From contig CAZMNY010000015.1 in assembly GCA_964567745.1 (NCBI GenBank), positions 1 to 64,000 on the forward strand: a stretch of 64,000 bases of DNA. The letters run 5' to 3'. The position numbers were made by a program, and so were the translations under genes. A model generated the notes under the pieces. That model made no database searches, was not told the origin of the DNA, and worked only from the letters and a program-made list of their open reading frames with translations. Below are positions 1 to 8,440 of this stretch, one piece after another. Position 1 is the first letter of the stretch; the number at the start of each line of letters is the position of its first letter. Source of the stretch: CAZMNY01 sp964567745. GTDB lineage: Bacteria > Planctomycetota > Planctomycetia > Pirellulales > Pirellulaceae.

Positions 1-1
1 A

Positions 2-44
2 CCCAGGGCGGCGCTTGCGGCTTCGCCTCAAGACTTCCCCTGGG
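2..44. repeat. Imperfect hairpin in non-coding DNA at the window edge
   Basis: Seven-base arms (cccaggg at 2-8, ccctggg at 38-44) enclose a GC-rich loop. No reading frame with protein-like content crosses the first 194 bases. Similar GC-rich inverted arms are common between planctomycete genes, but the stem is short and could be chance. Confidence 0.3.
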
Positions 45-141
45 CTGTTATGTTGAGCCCCTTTCGGGTAACGCGCAGGCCCGTCAAGACTCACGAGCCA
101 AAAGCGCCGGTATTTGAAAACTGGACGATCTCCGAGCCCAT

Positions 142-174
142 GAATCTGATTCACCGAACGAGCAAGCTCGTTGG
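142..174 (-). repeat. 33-bp dispersed repeat, copy 1
   Basis: This 33-base stretch is, by direct reading, the exact reverse complement of 13514-13546. Each copy contains a perfect small palindrome (acgagc-tt-gctcgt) and lies in non-coding DNA beside a gene end. Two identical copies 13 kb apart in opposite orientation point to a dispersed palindromic element and not to chance. Confidence 0.75.
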
Positions 175-194
175 GGTCTTGTTGTGTGTGTTGA

Positions 195-508
195 AGCTGC
201 TTAGTGGCCATCTACTTTGACGGATTTGCCGACTCGGAGCTCAAACAGCTTGGCAATCTCGCTAGCCTGCGTGAGCTGTCGATCATGAGCTGTGAAGAAG
301 TGACCGACGAAGGCCTGAAACATATCGCCAAGCTCTCCACTTTGGAGAAGCTCAATATTTCTTATTTGGAAAACGTGACCGATATTGGCCTCGAACACCT
401 GACTCGATTGGCCAATTTGAAGTCGCTCGAATTGCCCGGAACGAGCGTAACGAAAAAGGCATCTCCGCGTTCAGGAAAGTCTTGAAGGATTGCGCGGTGA
501 AAACTTAG
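195..508 (+). pseudogene. Leucine-rich-repeat protein remnant, frameshifted and 5'-truncated
   Basis: Translation from the GTG at 204 gives about three leucine-rich repeats of the ribonuclease-inhibitor type, with the pattern VTDEGLKHI..L..L..L.I and VTDIGLEHL..L..LKSLEL. An in-frame TGA at 192-194 leaves no room for the N-terminus and signal peptide such proteins normally have. At the AAAAAGG run (453-459) the frame breaks: the reading frame runs into a TGA at 483, whereas adding one base continues a natural LRR end (KKGISAFRKVLKDCAVKT) to a TAG at 506-508. I read this as a decayed gene; a sequencing indel in the homopolymer could explain the frameshift but not the missing 5' part. Confidence 0.7.
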
Positions 509-510
509 CG

Positions 511-2265
511 TTAAGGCCTAAGTTGCCCGATTAGTTCTTGAGTTTTTTGTTCCGCTTCGTCTAGCGGCAAGCCGGCGCGAATGCCTGGTCGTTTGTGACC
601 GGCGGCCGACAGGTGCGCGTTTCTTCGCAAGGCCATGATTCGTTTGACAAGACCCAACGTGCCGCTTTTAGCGCCGCTCTCGGCAAGCATCGCTTCGGCT
701 GATTTGGCCGCAGCGGACCGCTCGTCTCCGAACCAACTGATCAACCGACTGGCCATGAACCAATGCCCTGCTTCGTTCGGGTGGACCGCGTCGGGTTGAA
801 ACGTGAACTTGGCGTCGCTTTTTCTTCTCTCAGCGACCTCGGCGTTCATCGCACTATGCAAGTCGATGACGCTCCAGCCCTCTTGTTGCTGAGCGACCAG
901 CCATGCCGCATAGCGATCGAGAACCGCATTGTACGAGAACGACTTCTTAGCCCGTTGGTCGTCGTAGAACGGCGGCGTTACGAACACGAATTGTGCGCCC
1001 GCTGATTCCACTTTTTGTTTTAGCTTCCGGACGCCGTCTTGATAACTCTGAAGTCGACTGTCATCGAGCGGCTGGTAGATGCCGCAATTGATTCCGTAGC
1101 AGGCGAACACGAGATCTGGTTTCGTGACCGCGAGAACTCGATCCAATCGCTCATGCAAATCAGGCCTTGGAAATCTTCCGCCCGCGTGTCCTTCTTCGCT
1201 GAGACCAGAAACCGTTTCGCTGGGAAGGCCCACATTAATGATCACAGGCCGCCCCAGTTCTTGGGTTGAGAGCCACGCATCGAAATAGGCGACGTAGTGT
1301 CCGGCGTAGGTGATGCTGTCGCCCAGGAAGACGATGCGCTTCGAGTTATTGAGCAAGCCGAGTCGGCTCGACTTGGCGCTGCTTGCGTGCTCAACAATGA
1401 AGTCGACAACGCTCTGAGGCTGCGGATGGGTGAAGTGATGTCCGTTCGACTTCTTGGATCCTTCCGGCACAGAGATAATTTGCATCGAATGGCCAGCTGT
1501 TTCGAGACGCGACTTCAGCACATAGCTGTTTTCTTTGGGAGGCACGACGCGATCGTTTTCCGAGACGACATGCAGAATCGGAATCTTGGCTTTGACGATC
1601 ACTTCCAAGTTGTCGACAGGGTTCTTCTTGTACTGAAGAGCTTGCTCTTCGCCGAAGCCATACGCTTTCAGGCACTGAGCCCACGCCGCAGTTGAGCCGA
1701 GTCCACTGCCACGACCGCCGGGCCAGCTCTTGAAATCACAAACAGGCGTGTCGCAGTAGATGCATGCGACTCGAGTTGGGTTTTTGGCAGCCCAGTTGTA
1801 GACAAACAATCCGCCTCGACTGACTCCTTCCAGTGCCGGCTTCTTCGCCAAGCCGCGTTCGGTGGTCATGAGCCTGTGGAATCGGTCGCCAATCTCAACC
1901 GCTTTGGGGCTCCCAAACATCCCCGCCACATCGACGTAGGCAACATGAAATCCGCGATCTAGAAGCGTGACATCCATTTCCGCGTGGTAACCAGGGAATC
2001 GAGCTCGCCAGACCCAGGGGTTGCCCGTCGCAGCCTTCTTGGGCGTGACCAGATAGGCGGGGCGGTCGCCGACTTTGAAATGAAACTGATCAAACTCGCG
2101 CCACGATGTCTTGCGCTCGTACCAGGGGCTCGCGTCGTCCGCGGCCAGCAGGCCCGATGTCGACAGACAGACGCTTAAGAGCAAGGTGGCGTAGAGAATC
2201 TGAGCAGGTCGTCTCATCATAATCTCGTTGTGGCGAGAGGTTCGTTTCATTTCATTTAGCGTCAT
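511..2265 (-). CDS. Exported double esterase: alpha/beta-hydrolase fused to SGNH/GDSL hydrolase
   Basis: The 584-residue product has an N-terminal signal peptide (hydrophobic core about 23-40, ending LLAADD). Residues about 50-295 form an alpha/beta-hydrolase domain with a GVSRGG nucleophile elbow (Ser149), an acid candidate in ENDRVVPP (about 236-243) and His in GHHFTHP (about 275-281). Residues about 308-520 form an SGNH/GDSL hydrolase with GDSI (Ser317) and the late block DAVHPNEAGH that carries its Asp and His. Two unrelated ester-hydrolase folds in one secreted chain suggest removal of different acyl groups from a polysaccharide; this is inference. The start lies one base after the stop of the upstream beta-helix gene. 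Met16 at 2220 is an alternative that gives a tidier signal peptide. Confidence 0.8.
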   Translation of the reverse strand: MTLNEMKRTSRHNEIMMRRPAQILYATLLLSVCLSTSGLLAADDASPWYERKTSWREFDQFHFKVGDRPAYLVTPKKAATGNPWVWRARFPGYHAEMDVTLLDRGFHVAYVDVAGMFGSPKAVEIGDRFHRLMTTERGLAKKPALEGVSRGGLFVYNWAAKNPTRVACIYCDTPVCDFKSWPGGRGSGLGSTAAWAQCLKAYGFGEEQALQYKKNPVDNLEVIVKAKIPILHVVSENDRVVPPKENSYVLKSRLETAGHSMQIISVPEGSKKSNGHHFTHPQPQSVVDFIVEHASSAKSSRLGLLNNSKRIVFLGDSITYAGHYVAYFDAWLSTQELGRPVIINVGLPSETVSGLSEEGHAGGRFPRPDLHERLDRVLAVTKPDLVFACYGINCGIYQPLDDSRLQSYQDGVRKLKQKVESAGAQFVFVTPPFYDDQRAKKSFSYNAVLDRYAAWLVAQQQEGWSVIDLHSAMNAEVAERRKSDAKFTFQPDAVHPNEAGHWFMASRLISWFGDERSAAAKSAEAMLAESGAKSGTLGLVKRIMALRRNAHLSAAGHKRPGIRAGLPLDEAEQKTQELIGQLRP

Positions 2266-2266
2266 T

Positions 2267-3661
2267 CTAGTCGAGCGTTAGCATCAAGTTGTGTTCCACG
2301 TGGTTCTTGCTTCCGCCTTCGACCGAGATTGGCTCAAAATTCGCGTCCTCGGAGCGTTCGCTGCGAACATTGCAGTTCGAGACGCGACAGAAAGTGCAGT
2401 TCTTGAGCAACAGCCCGACGCCGTCGCAATCGAGAATGGAACAGCCGTTCACGTTGATCCATTGGCAGCCTTCGAACAGCAAGGCGGCGGGCGCGTCCTG
2501 AACATTGTTGACATGCAGTCCGTTGAGAGTGCAGTCGCGACAGTCGCGGAAGACGAGTCGATTGGTGCTTCCTTTGGGGCCGTAGTCAGGGTTGCGATCA
2601 AACAAGTTGGGCCCGATCACGATGTTCGACGAACCTTCGACGAGCAGGTTGTGTTGATACCCCTTCCAGAACGTGTTGCCGGTAATCACGACTCCCCGAG
2701 CGTTCTGTAAGTGGACGTTGGTCCCCACGTCACTCATCGCATTATCGCTGATACAAAAGTGGCCGACCTTATTTGCGACCTCGCGGCTTGTGCCGATAAA
2801 CCGGATGTTGGCCGAATCAGGGGCGTTGTGAGAGTGCTGAATCGTGCAGCCGACAATCGCGCCTTCCCGAACCGAGCCTTTGGTGGTGTCGATCAGAATG
2901 TTCGCGGTCGGATCATTCGACTCGCCCATGTTGCCTTCAATGTCGCAGTTGGCAATTTGCAGGTTGCGAATCTCGCTATTGCGGACAACGATGCCACCCA
3001 TCTTGTTGTAGCTGATGTGTGAATTCCCCACGTTGACCTGATGCAAATTCAGGCCGTCGAGGAACAAGCCGACGCCGCGGTTATCGTACAGATGACATTC
3101 GGAAACGATGACGTTGCGATTGCGAGTTGTAAGTCGGATACCGTGCAGCGCATTGCGAACGGTAACGCGACTAAAAATGGGCTGCATGACTCCGGTCGCT
3201 TCAATTCCGACCGATTCAGCGTGGTCGCCGACGATTTCGATGCCGTCGATCATCGGCGTGCGTTGCCGCTCCCAAACATTCGCTTTCACTGTGTGCGGGC
3301 TCGCCGTTCCGCCATGGGTTCCGAAAAACTTGAACGCCGGGCCGGGGCCCCCCATGACAACTCGAGCAACGCCATTGGCCACAATCGAAGTCGGCCCGAC
3401 TTCATCTAGCGGAATCAGAATCGGCTTTGTGATTCGAAAGACGCCGCGCGGAAAACGAATCTCGCCGACTGAACTATCAACCGCGCGCTGAATCGCAGCC
3501 GTGTCGTCGGTCTTTCCGTCGCCAATCGCACCGAAGCTATGTACGGTCAAGACCGACTTCGCTGCTTGACGAGTTTGCCGAGCCGCGTCGCCGCGCTGCT
3601 GAGTCGAGATGGCGGACATCAAGAGTACGCAAACGAGCACGGCAATGATAATGTAACGCAT
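2267..3661 (-). CDS. Exported pectate-lyase-superfamily (right-handed beta-helix) protein
   Basis: The product of 464 residues begins with a clear signal peptide (MRYIIIAVLVCVLLM). The motif FGAIGDGKTDDTAAIQRAV just after it is the hallmark N-terminal turn of the pectate lyase 3 / glycoside hydrolase 28-like beta-helix superfamily. The remainder is rich in short repeats of N-x-hydrophobic-x-hydrophobic type, as expected for stacked coils. A longer frame reaches 3721, but the ATG at 3661 is preceded by AAGGAA at a good distance and starts the signal peptide directly. The downstream esterase starts within two bases of its stop, so the pair is probably one transcript for attack on an acylated polysaccharide. 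The substrate cannot be read from the sequence. Confidence 0.8.
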   Translation of the reverse strand: MRYIIIAVLVCVLLMSAISTQQRGDAARQTRQAAKSVLTVHSFGAIGDGKTDDTAAIQRAVDSSVGEIRFPRGVFRITKPILIPLDEVGPTSIVANGVARVVMGGPGPAFKFFGTHGGTASPHTVKANVWERQRTPMIDGIEIVGDHAESVGIEATGVMQPIFSRVTVRNALHGIRLTTRNRNVIVSECHLYDNRGVGLFLDGLNLHQVNVGNSHISYNKMGGIVVRNSEIRNLQIANCDIEGNMGESNDPTANILIDTTKGSVREGAIVGCTIQHSHNAPDSANIRFIGTSREVANKVGHFCISDNAMSDVGTNVHLQNARGVVITGNTFWKGYQHNLLVEGSSNIVIGPNLFDRNPDYGPKGSTNRLVFRDCRDCTLNGLHVNNVQDAPAALLFEGCQWINVNGCSILDCDGVGLLLKNCTFCRVSNCNVRSERSEDANFEPISVEGGSKNHVEHNLMLTLD

Positions 3662-3957
3662 CTTGAATTCCTTATTGCGATAGCGCGTGGGCGGAGGAAT
3701 CGAGTGAACCCGTCGGTTCAACGAGGCCGGAGCCCATCGTCACGCTCGCGATCGGCTGGATGACTGCAGGCAAGAAGACTGGCCACAAAAAACACGAGCA
3801 GCTCGACAACGGGTTCGCTGTCCGCAATGGAGTGAGATCTGTTGGTCGCGTCTGATCCATCATCACTGCATCAGCGAGGGAGGCTCTGTCTTTGCGCGTA
3901 ACGCGGCACGACCGACTTCCTCAACTGAGCAGGTTGAGTAGGGGCGACTCTTTGACG

Positions 3958-5217
3958 CTACTCGATACAGTAGAGGGCGTCGTAGGTGCGGATGAAGATC
4001 TGACCATGGGCGATGGCGGGCGTCGCGTTGCAGGTCTCATCCAGGTCGTTGGCCGCGACCTTTTCGAACTTCTTCGGATTCGGCTTGAACACAATCGTCT
4101 CGCCGTTTTGCCCGGTCGCGTAGATCAACCCGTTGGCGATCACGGCAGAGGCCCAATGCGCGCCGGCGGAACTTCGCTCGCGCCAAAGCGTCTTGCCCGT
4201 CTCTGTGTCGATGCATTGGATCAGGTTGGGGCCTGCGAAACCCATATACAACTTGCCGTCGACAATCACGCCCGATCCGATTGCCTGCGGGTTCCGCTCG
4301 AGTCGCCACAAACGGCTGTCTGTTAGGTCGCTCGCCGTTCCGACATCGAATCCGATGCCCGGCCCTTGGTAGCCGCCGATGGCGACGCAGCGCGAATCGT
4401 CGATGTGAGGTTGAGCGTAGGCGAGATCGCCTTTGCGGCCGCTAATACCTTCGCAGTGCCAAAGCAGTTCGCCCGAATCGGGATCGTAGCCGTTGACCCG
4501 AGTTGGAAATGTGCAGACGACCGTTGTTCGACCATTGATGTCGGTGACAATTGGCGTGCACCACGATCCCATCGGTTTGTTCGCGGAGTTCTTCTCGCCG
4601 TCTCCATTTTGTGGCTCGTCGGTGCGAAACAGTTCAGAGCCGTCCTTCAAACTGTAGGCGGCAAAGAAGATCGACGGGCCGGGTCCCCAATTCACAAAGA
4701 CTCGGTCTTTGTAAATGATGGGCGATGTCGCATAGCCCCACATGTGCTTGAGCACGCCTGGCTGGATCTTCCAAATTTCTCGACCGCTGAGGTCGTAGCA
4801 ATACAGCCCAGCCGTACCGTGAGATACGACGACGCGTTCGCCATCGGATGCAGGCGTGGTTGCGCCGTGCGGGTTGGTCTTGTGAGTTTCTTCCTCCGTA
4901 GCGAACTTGACCGACTGCTCCCATACTCGCTGGCCCGATTGTCGATTAAAGCAAATCAGCGATCGCGTCTTACCGTCTTTCGTCGCCGAGCAGATCAAGA
5001 CGTTCGAGCCGACAACGATCGGACTTCCGTTCCCCGGATCGTCCAAAGCAACTCGCCATTTCACACCCTCTTTCTTGCTCCACTCGACCGGCGCTGCGCC
5101 GGTCGCGAAACCTTGTCCTTCCGGGCCACGGAATTGAGGCCAATCTTCGGCCTGAGTTGCAGTGACGAAGGTCAACAGAGCCGGCACAACGAGAGTTGCA
5201 ATAATTGTTCGAGTCAT
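3958..5217 (-). CDS. Exported PQQ-like beta-propeller repeat protein
   Basis: The 419-residue product has a signal peptide ending near TQA (residue 23), followed by the WPQFRGP motif (26-32) that opens most planctomycete outer-membrane-assembly-like (BamB/PQQ-type) beta-propellers. Blade signatures recur, such as LICFNRQSGQRVWE, YCYDLSGREIWKI, NGYDPDSGELLWH and QCIDTETGKTLWR. These match the PQQ-binding-like eight-bladed propeller fold. Nothing shows that it binds PQQ or catalyses a reaction; family members are often scaffolds or of unknown role. It is followed by about 230 bp without a gene before the next minus-strand unit. Confidence 0.85.
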   Translation of the reverse strand: MTRTIIATLVVPALLTFVTATQAEDWPQFRGPEGQGFATGAAPVEWSKKEGVKWRVALDDPGNGSPIVVGSNVLICSATKDGKTRSLICFNRQSGQRVWEQSVKFATEEETHKTNPHGATTPASDGERVVVSHGTAGLYCYDLSGREIWKIQPGVLKHMWGYATSPIIYKDRVFVNWGPGPSIFFAAYSLKDGSELFRTDEPQNGDGEKNSANKPMGSWCTPIVTDINGRTTVVCTFPTRVNGYDPDSGELLWHCEGISGRKGDLAYAQPHIDDSRCVAIGGYQGPGIGFDVGTASDLTDSRLWRLERNPQAIGSGVIVDGKLYMGFAGPNLIQCIDTETGKTLWRERSSAGAHWASAVIANGLIYATGQNGETIVFKPNPKKFEKVAANDLDETCNATPAIAHGQIFIRTYDALYCIE

Positions 5218-5489
5218 GAGGGCGTTCCGATGAGAAGCATGTTTTGGAAAGAGTCACATCGTTCGTGAAACGTAGGCGTGTTTTGGGGCGTGTTCACTTG
5301 GCGTTACCGCGACACGACCTGACTTTGCATGCAAGGCCAAGCCAATCGGGCTACCCGATATCCTATCTCAGCGGATTGGCGAATGCACGAGGGTCACCGG
5401 TTCGCCGCCATGAACATTTCGAGGTCGCGTCCGGCTCGAGCCTCCCACGGCACCGGCAAGAATCGATCGCATCGAGTTGAGACTTGAAC

Positions 5490-6491
5490 TCAATACCACT
5501 GAGATTTGTTGGCCACATTGAGAAGGGATTCGCCCGCGACGAATCGGCGAATATTCTCGAGCAGAACGGACAAATGCCGTTCCGCAATTCGGGGGCTCGC
5601 GCCGGCGACATGGGGAGTGATAATGACGTTGTCTCGAGTCCAAAGCGGATGCTCAGCAGGCAATGGTTCGACCTCGAATACGTCGAAGCCGGCGCCGGCG
5701 ATTTGGCCGTTTTCCAACGCGGCGTCTAGGTCATCGAGCGACACAATGGCGCCGCGCCCGATGTTGATGAGAAACGAGTCGGGTTTCATTGCCTCGAATT
5801 GCTGCCGACCGATCATCCCCTCCGTCTGAGGCGTATGAGGTGCGGCAACAACAACGAAATCAGCATCGCCCAAGGCGGCATTGAGTTGGTCAGGGGCAAA
5901 CACTCGCTCAACGCCTTCAGGCGGATTGGCGCCATGCGGGTCGACCGCGCAAACTCGCATTCCAAAAGCCAGCGCCCTGCGGGCCACTTCTTTGCCGATG
6001 GCGCCTAAGCCCACGACGCAGAGCGTCTGGTCGGACATGTGCCGGTGGGCGCGGTCCATGTCGCTGACTTGTCCCGGCCCGGATATGAATCCGACTCGCG
6101 ACTCTTCGCCGCCGATCGGTGCCCAAAGCCGCTGCTCTTGCTGACGAATGTAGCTGTGTAAGTTACGTGCGAAACAGAGTATGTAGCCGAAAACTTGATC
6201 GGCGATGACATCAGAGAACAGCCCACGCATGTTGGTCAGCACTAAAGGGTGGTCAATCAGTTCCGGAAAGACGTAGTGTTCCAAACTGGCCGTCGGGCTT
6301 TGCACCCATTTCAAACGCTCTGAGGCGGCGAGCAATTGCGGAGTCAGTTTGCCGAAGAACGCATCCGCATCCACGATGTGATGTTCGGCTTCATCGTGTG
6401 AGTCCGCGTTGACGACTTTCATCTGGCCAGCCGTTTCTCGAATCGCATTCGCGCGCGCTTCATCAACGGTTGGGTGAATGAGTAGTTTCAC
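5490..6491 (-). CDS. D-2-hydroxyacid dehydrogenase (NAD-dependent)
   Basis: This 333-residue cytoplasmic enzyme of the D-isomer-specific 2-hydroxyacid dehydrogenase family interconverts a 2-oxo acid and a D-2-hydroxy acid with NAD(P)H. The Rossmann fingerprint GLGAIG is at 161-166, with Asp184 (AVDP) after the second strand, which favours NAD. The expected catalytic residues are visible: Arg246 in NIGRG, Glu275 in DVFEVEPLP and His294 in TPHVAG. The linker before the Rossmann fold (about 121-152) is longer than in compact members. The GTG start at 6491 has only a weak ribosome-binding site. The creatininase-family gene ends about 110 bp upstream in the same orientation. The substrate is not evident. 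Confidence 0.9.
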   Translation of the reverse strand: MKLLIHPTVDEARANAIRETAGQMKVVNADSHDEAEHHIVDADAFFGKLTPQLLAASERLKWVQSPTASLEHYVFPELIDHPLVLTNMRGLFSDVIADQVFGYILCFARNLHSYIRQQEQRLWAPIGGEESRVGFISGPGQVSDMDRAHRHMSDQTLCVVGLGAIGKEVARRALAFGMRVCAVDPHGANPPEGVERVFAPDQLNAALGDADFVVVAAPHTPQTEGMIGRQQFEAMKPDSFLINIGRGAIVSLDDLDAALENGQIAGAGFDVFEVEPLPAEHPLWTRDNVIITPHVAGASPRIAERHLSVLLENIRRFVAGESLLNVANKSQWY

Positions 6492-6602
6492 GAGTCACAT
6501 CTCTCGATTAGTCATCGATAAAACAAACGTTGTTTAACCAGAGTCACAAACCGTTGAGGCTCACTTCGCAGAAGGCTCAATAGGCGGGTGCTGCGACATG
6601 GT

Positions 6603-7322
6603 TTAGTGAAAGTGCGGCATCTCGGCGACGGCGTTCCCGTCGATCATGTTCTGCAGTTTTTCGACGAGGCGAGGAATCGTTCGGTCGATGAATTCACGGC
6701 CTTTGGCCGCCGTCGCCATCGCAGGTTTCGGATCTTCCTGATCGGTCCACATATCGGTTCGCACGTTTTCGGGGAAGACTTCGAGTGCGAATGCAGTTTC
6801 AAACTCTTGCGCGTGGCCTGGCAAATCGTCTGGCAGGCGACTGCCGCTGTCGAGAATCTCCTCGGCGTCTTTCGCCGTGTACACATCCCAATACGACATG
6901 AACTGAAGGTTAATCTGGTGGCGTCGGACGAATTGGTCCCAGATCCCTTTCAAAGGCACAATGTTGCCGCCGTGCCCGTTGAGCACAAGAATGTTCGTAA
7001 AGCCGGCTCGGATCATGCTGTCGATAATGTCGTTCAAAACAGCAATGAATGCGCCCGGACTAATCGTCACCGTGCCGGCATGCCTCATGTGGTGCTCGCT
7101 GATCCCCGCCATGATTCCTTCCGCGACCAAGACATGCGGCTTCAATTGCTCAGCCAACAGCGTGGCGACATGCTGTACGCTTCGCCAATCGTGCTCCATG
7201 GCAAGGTGCTCGAGATGTTGCTCGATCGCGGCAATCGGAATAATGCAGGCCTTCAACTCGCCCGATTCCATTCGCTGACGAAACTCGCGGCGCGTGTGCT
7301 TGCGCAACAGTACTTCTGACAT
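6603..7322 (-). CDS. Creatininase-family amidohydrolase
   Basis: The 239-residue product matches the creatininase family of metal-dependent amidohydrolases, which includes creatinine amidohydrolase, FAPy deformylase and mycofactocin MftE. The likely metal ligands are Glu34 and His36 in IEQH, Asp45, His117 in NGHGGN (115-120) and Glu173 in GHAQEFET. The usual family motif GS.EQHGPHLP is altered to AAIEQHLEHLAMEHDW, so the pocket near the first metal site differs from creatininase itself. Family members act on many cyclic amides and peptides, so the substrate cannot be named. It lies between a dehydrogenase and a strong hairpin that separates it from the unknown gene upstream. Confidence 0.85.
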   Translation of the reverse strand: MSEVLLRKHTRREFRQRMESGELKACIIPIAAIEQHLEHLAMEHDWRSVQHVATLLAEQLKPHVLVAEGIMAGISEHHMRHAGTVTISPGAFIAVLNDIIDSMIRAGFTNILVLNGHGGNIVPLKGIWDQFVRRHQINLQFMSYWDVYTAKDAEEILDSGSRLPDDLPGHAQEFETAFALEVFPENVRTDMWTDQEDPKPAMATAAKGREFIDRTIPRLVEKLQNMIDGNAVAEMPHFH

Positions 7323-7400
7323 TTGGTTTCCACTCCTATGCGATTCCTGCGGTCGTCAACAGTGAGGCCAACCACGAGTGTACACCCACAATTCCGGACA

Positions 7401-7428
7401 CGTCAGAGAGGGTCGCCCCTCTCTGACG
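7401..7428. terminator. Perfect 12-bp inverted repeat, possible terminator
   Basis: Arms cgtcagagaggg (7401-7412) and ccctctctgacg (7417-7428) are perfectly complementary around a four-base loop (tcgc). The element sits between the end of the gene at 7447 and the start of the creatininase-family gene at 7322, both on the minus strand, so it could end the upstream transcript. No T-run follows on either strand, so a classical intrinsic terminator is not certain; it could instead be a dispersed hairpin element. Confidence 0.55.
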
Positions 7429-7446
7429 CAACTCGCCCCGACTTCG

Positions 7447-8130
7447 CTAGGACGCCTCGCGCGAGTCCCGCGGCAGTCGGCGATCGCGATCGTATTCCGG
7501 TTTGACCGATTCCGGTTTGGGGCCGAGGAATGCCGAATCCCAATCGCCGAGGCACCAATCGTCGGGATAGTAGGTCTGCAATGCAATCAGGTCTTCGCGG
7601 GAGCAACCGCCAAGCAGGTCGAGTTCGCAATGCCACAATTCCGAGGTGGGTACATGTTTGACCGGCTGCCTCATGATGTCGCCCCAAAGTAATCCGTACA
7701 GGCTGCGGTCGCAGAGATGGTCCGTGTGCGAGAGGAAGACGTTGATGCTCGCCAAGCCACGAATCACTCGCCATAAGACTTGGTGCAGCTCGTCGTCATT
7801 GAGCGTTTCCGGCGCGGGCGTCGGGACGTTTCTATCGGCCATGAGCGAGACATACGTCATCTCAGGCGCCGACTCCCAGGCCAAGACGCTCTCCCAAAAC
7901 GCCTCCTGAAGATCCAAAGGACAGTCCTCGGCCGTCCAGTCGTCCATCTCGCCGCCGCCAACTTCTCTGGCCCGCTCCCGCAGTTCGTTGATCCGAATCC
8001 TCTGGTCGATATCGTCGAGGCTGCCATCGCCGCAGGCGGACTCGAACGCCGGCTGATCATGATTCTGATCGGACATTCCATCTGAGTTGCCGTGCCGATT
8101 GCTGCTGTTTTCGTTCTCGCGAAATGACAT
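7447..8130 (-). CDS. Unknown planctomycete-type protein
   Basis: The product of 227 residues is soluble, acidic and rich in Trp and Cys. It has no signal peptide, membrane segment or motif that I recognise. Visible features are a polar N-terminus (about 1-45), a charged stretch with ERAREVGGGEMDDW, and a C-terminal part with several Trp-Asp pairs (LWHCELDLLGG, DDWCLGDWD). The open frame continues to 8442, but the ATG at 8130 is preceded by AAGGAGA at nine bases and the extension reads like non-coding DNA. It is transcribed divergently from the DUF1080 fusion gene across a 310-bp spacer. Function unknown. Confidence 0.7.
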   Translation of the reverse strand: MSFRENENSSNRHGNSDGMSDQNHDQPAFESACGDGSLDDIDQRIRINELRERAREVGGGEMDDWTAEDCPLDLQEAFWESVLAWESAPEMTYVSLMADRNVPTPAPETLNDDELHQVLWRVIRGLASINVFLSHTDHLCDRSLYGLLWGDIMRQPVKHVPTSELWHCELDLLGGCSREDLIALQTYYPDDWCLGDWDSAFLGPKPESVKPEYDRDRRLPRDSREAS

Positions 8131-8440
8131 CGTTGGCGTCTCCTTACTAGGTTGCAATAGCCGTCGATCCGACAACGGCCCTCCATTGCATTCTGGAGTG
8201 GCAATCGGCTTTTGTGATAGCCAATTCAAGGGCGGTTTCACGAGAAAAGGAGGCGAATTGGTGGGCGAGTGCCATACCATTGACCGACCCATCCGCGCAA
8301 TGTCGCTGACGAGGCGCATAAAAGAGCGAAGAAGGCGGAGCGGTGTTGTGGTATCCTGGGCGCCAACAGTCGATTCTCTTGAAGGCCTTTTCACCGATGC
8401 GCGAGACGCCGCGCCGCAGATGATTGAGGATGTTAGCACC
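8131..8440. promoter_or_regulatory. Divergent intergenic region, 310 bp
   Basis: This spacer separates two genes read outwards, so promoters for both must lie here. It holds AAGGAGA (minus strand) just upstream of 8130 and TTGAGGA (plus strand) about ten bases before 8441. No convincing -35/-10 pair was found. Frames that run through it from both genes give low-complexity, non-protein-like translations. Confidence 0.4.

Noticed and set aside
3672..3866. Short minus-strand frame between the beta-helix and beta-propeller genes
   Set aside because: No ribosome-binding site, no protein-like pattern and a composition like the surrounding non-coding DNA.
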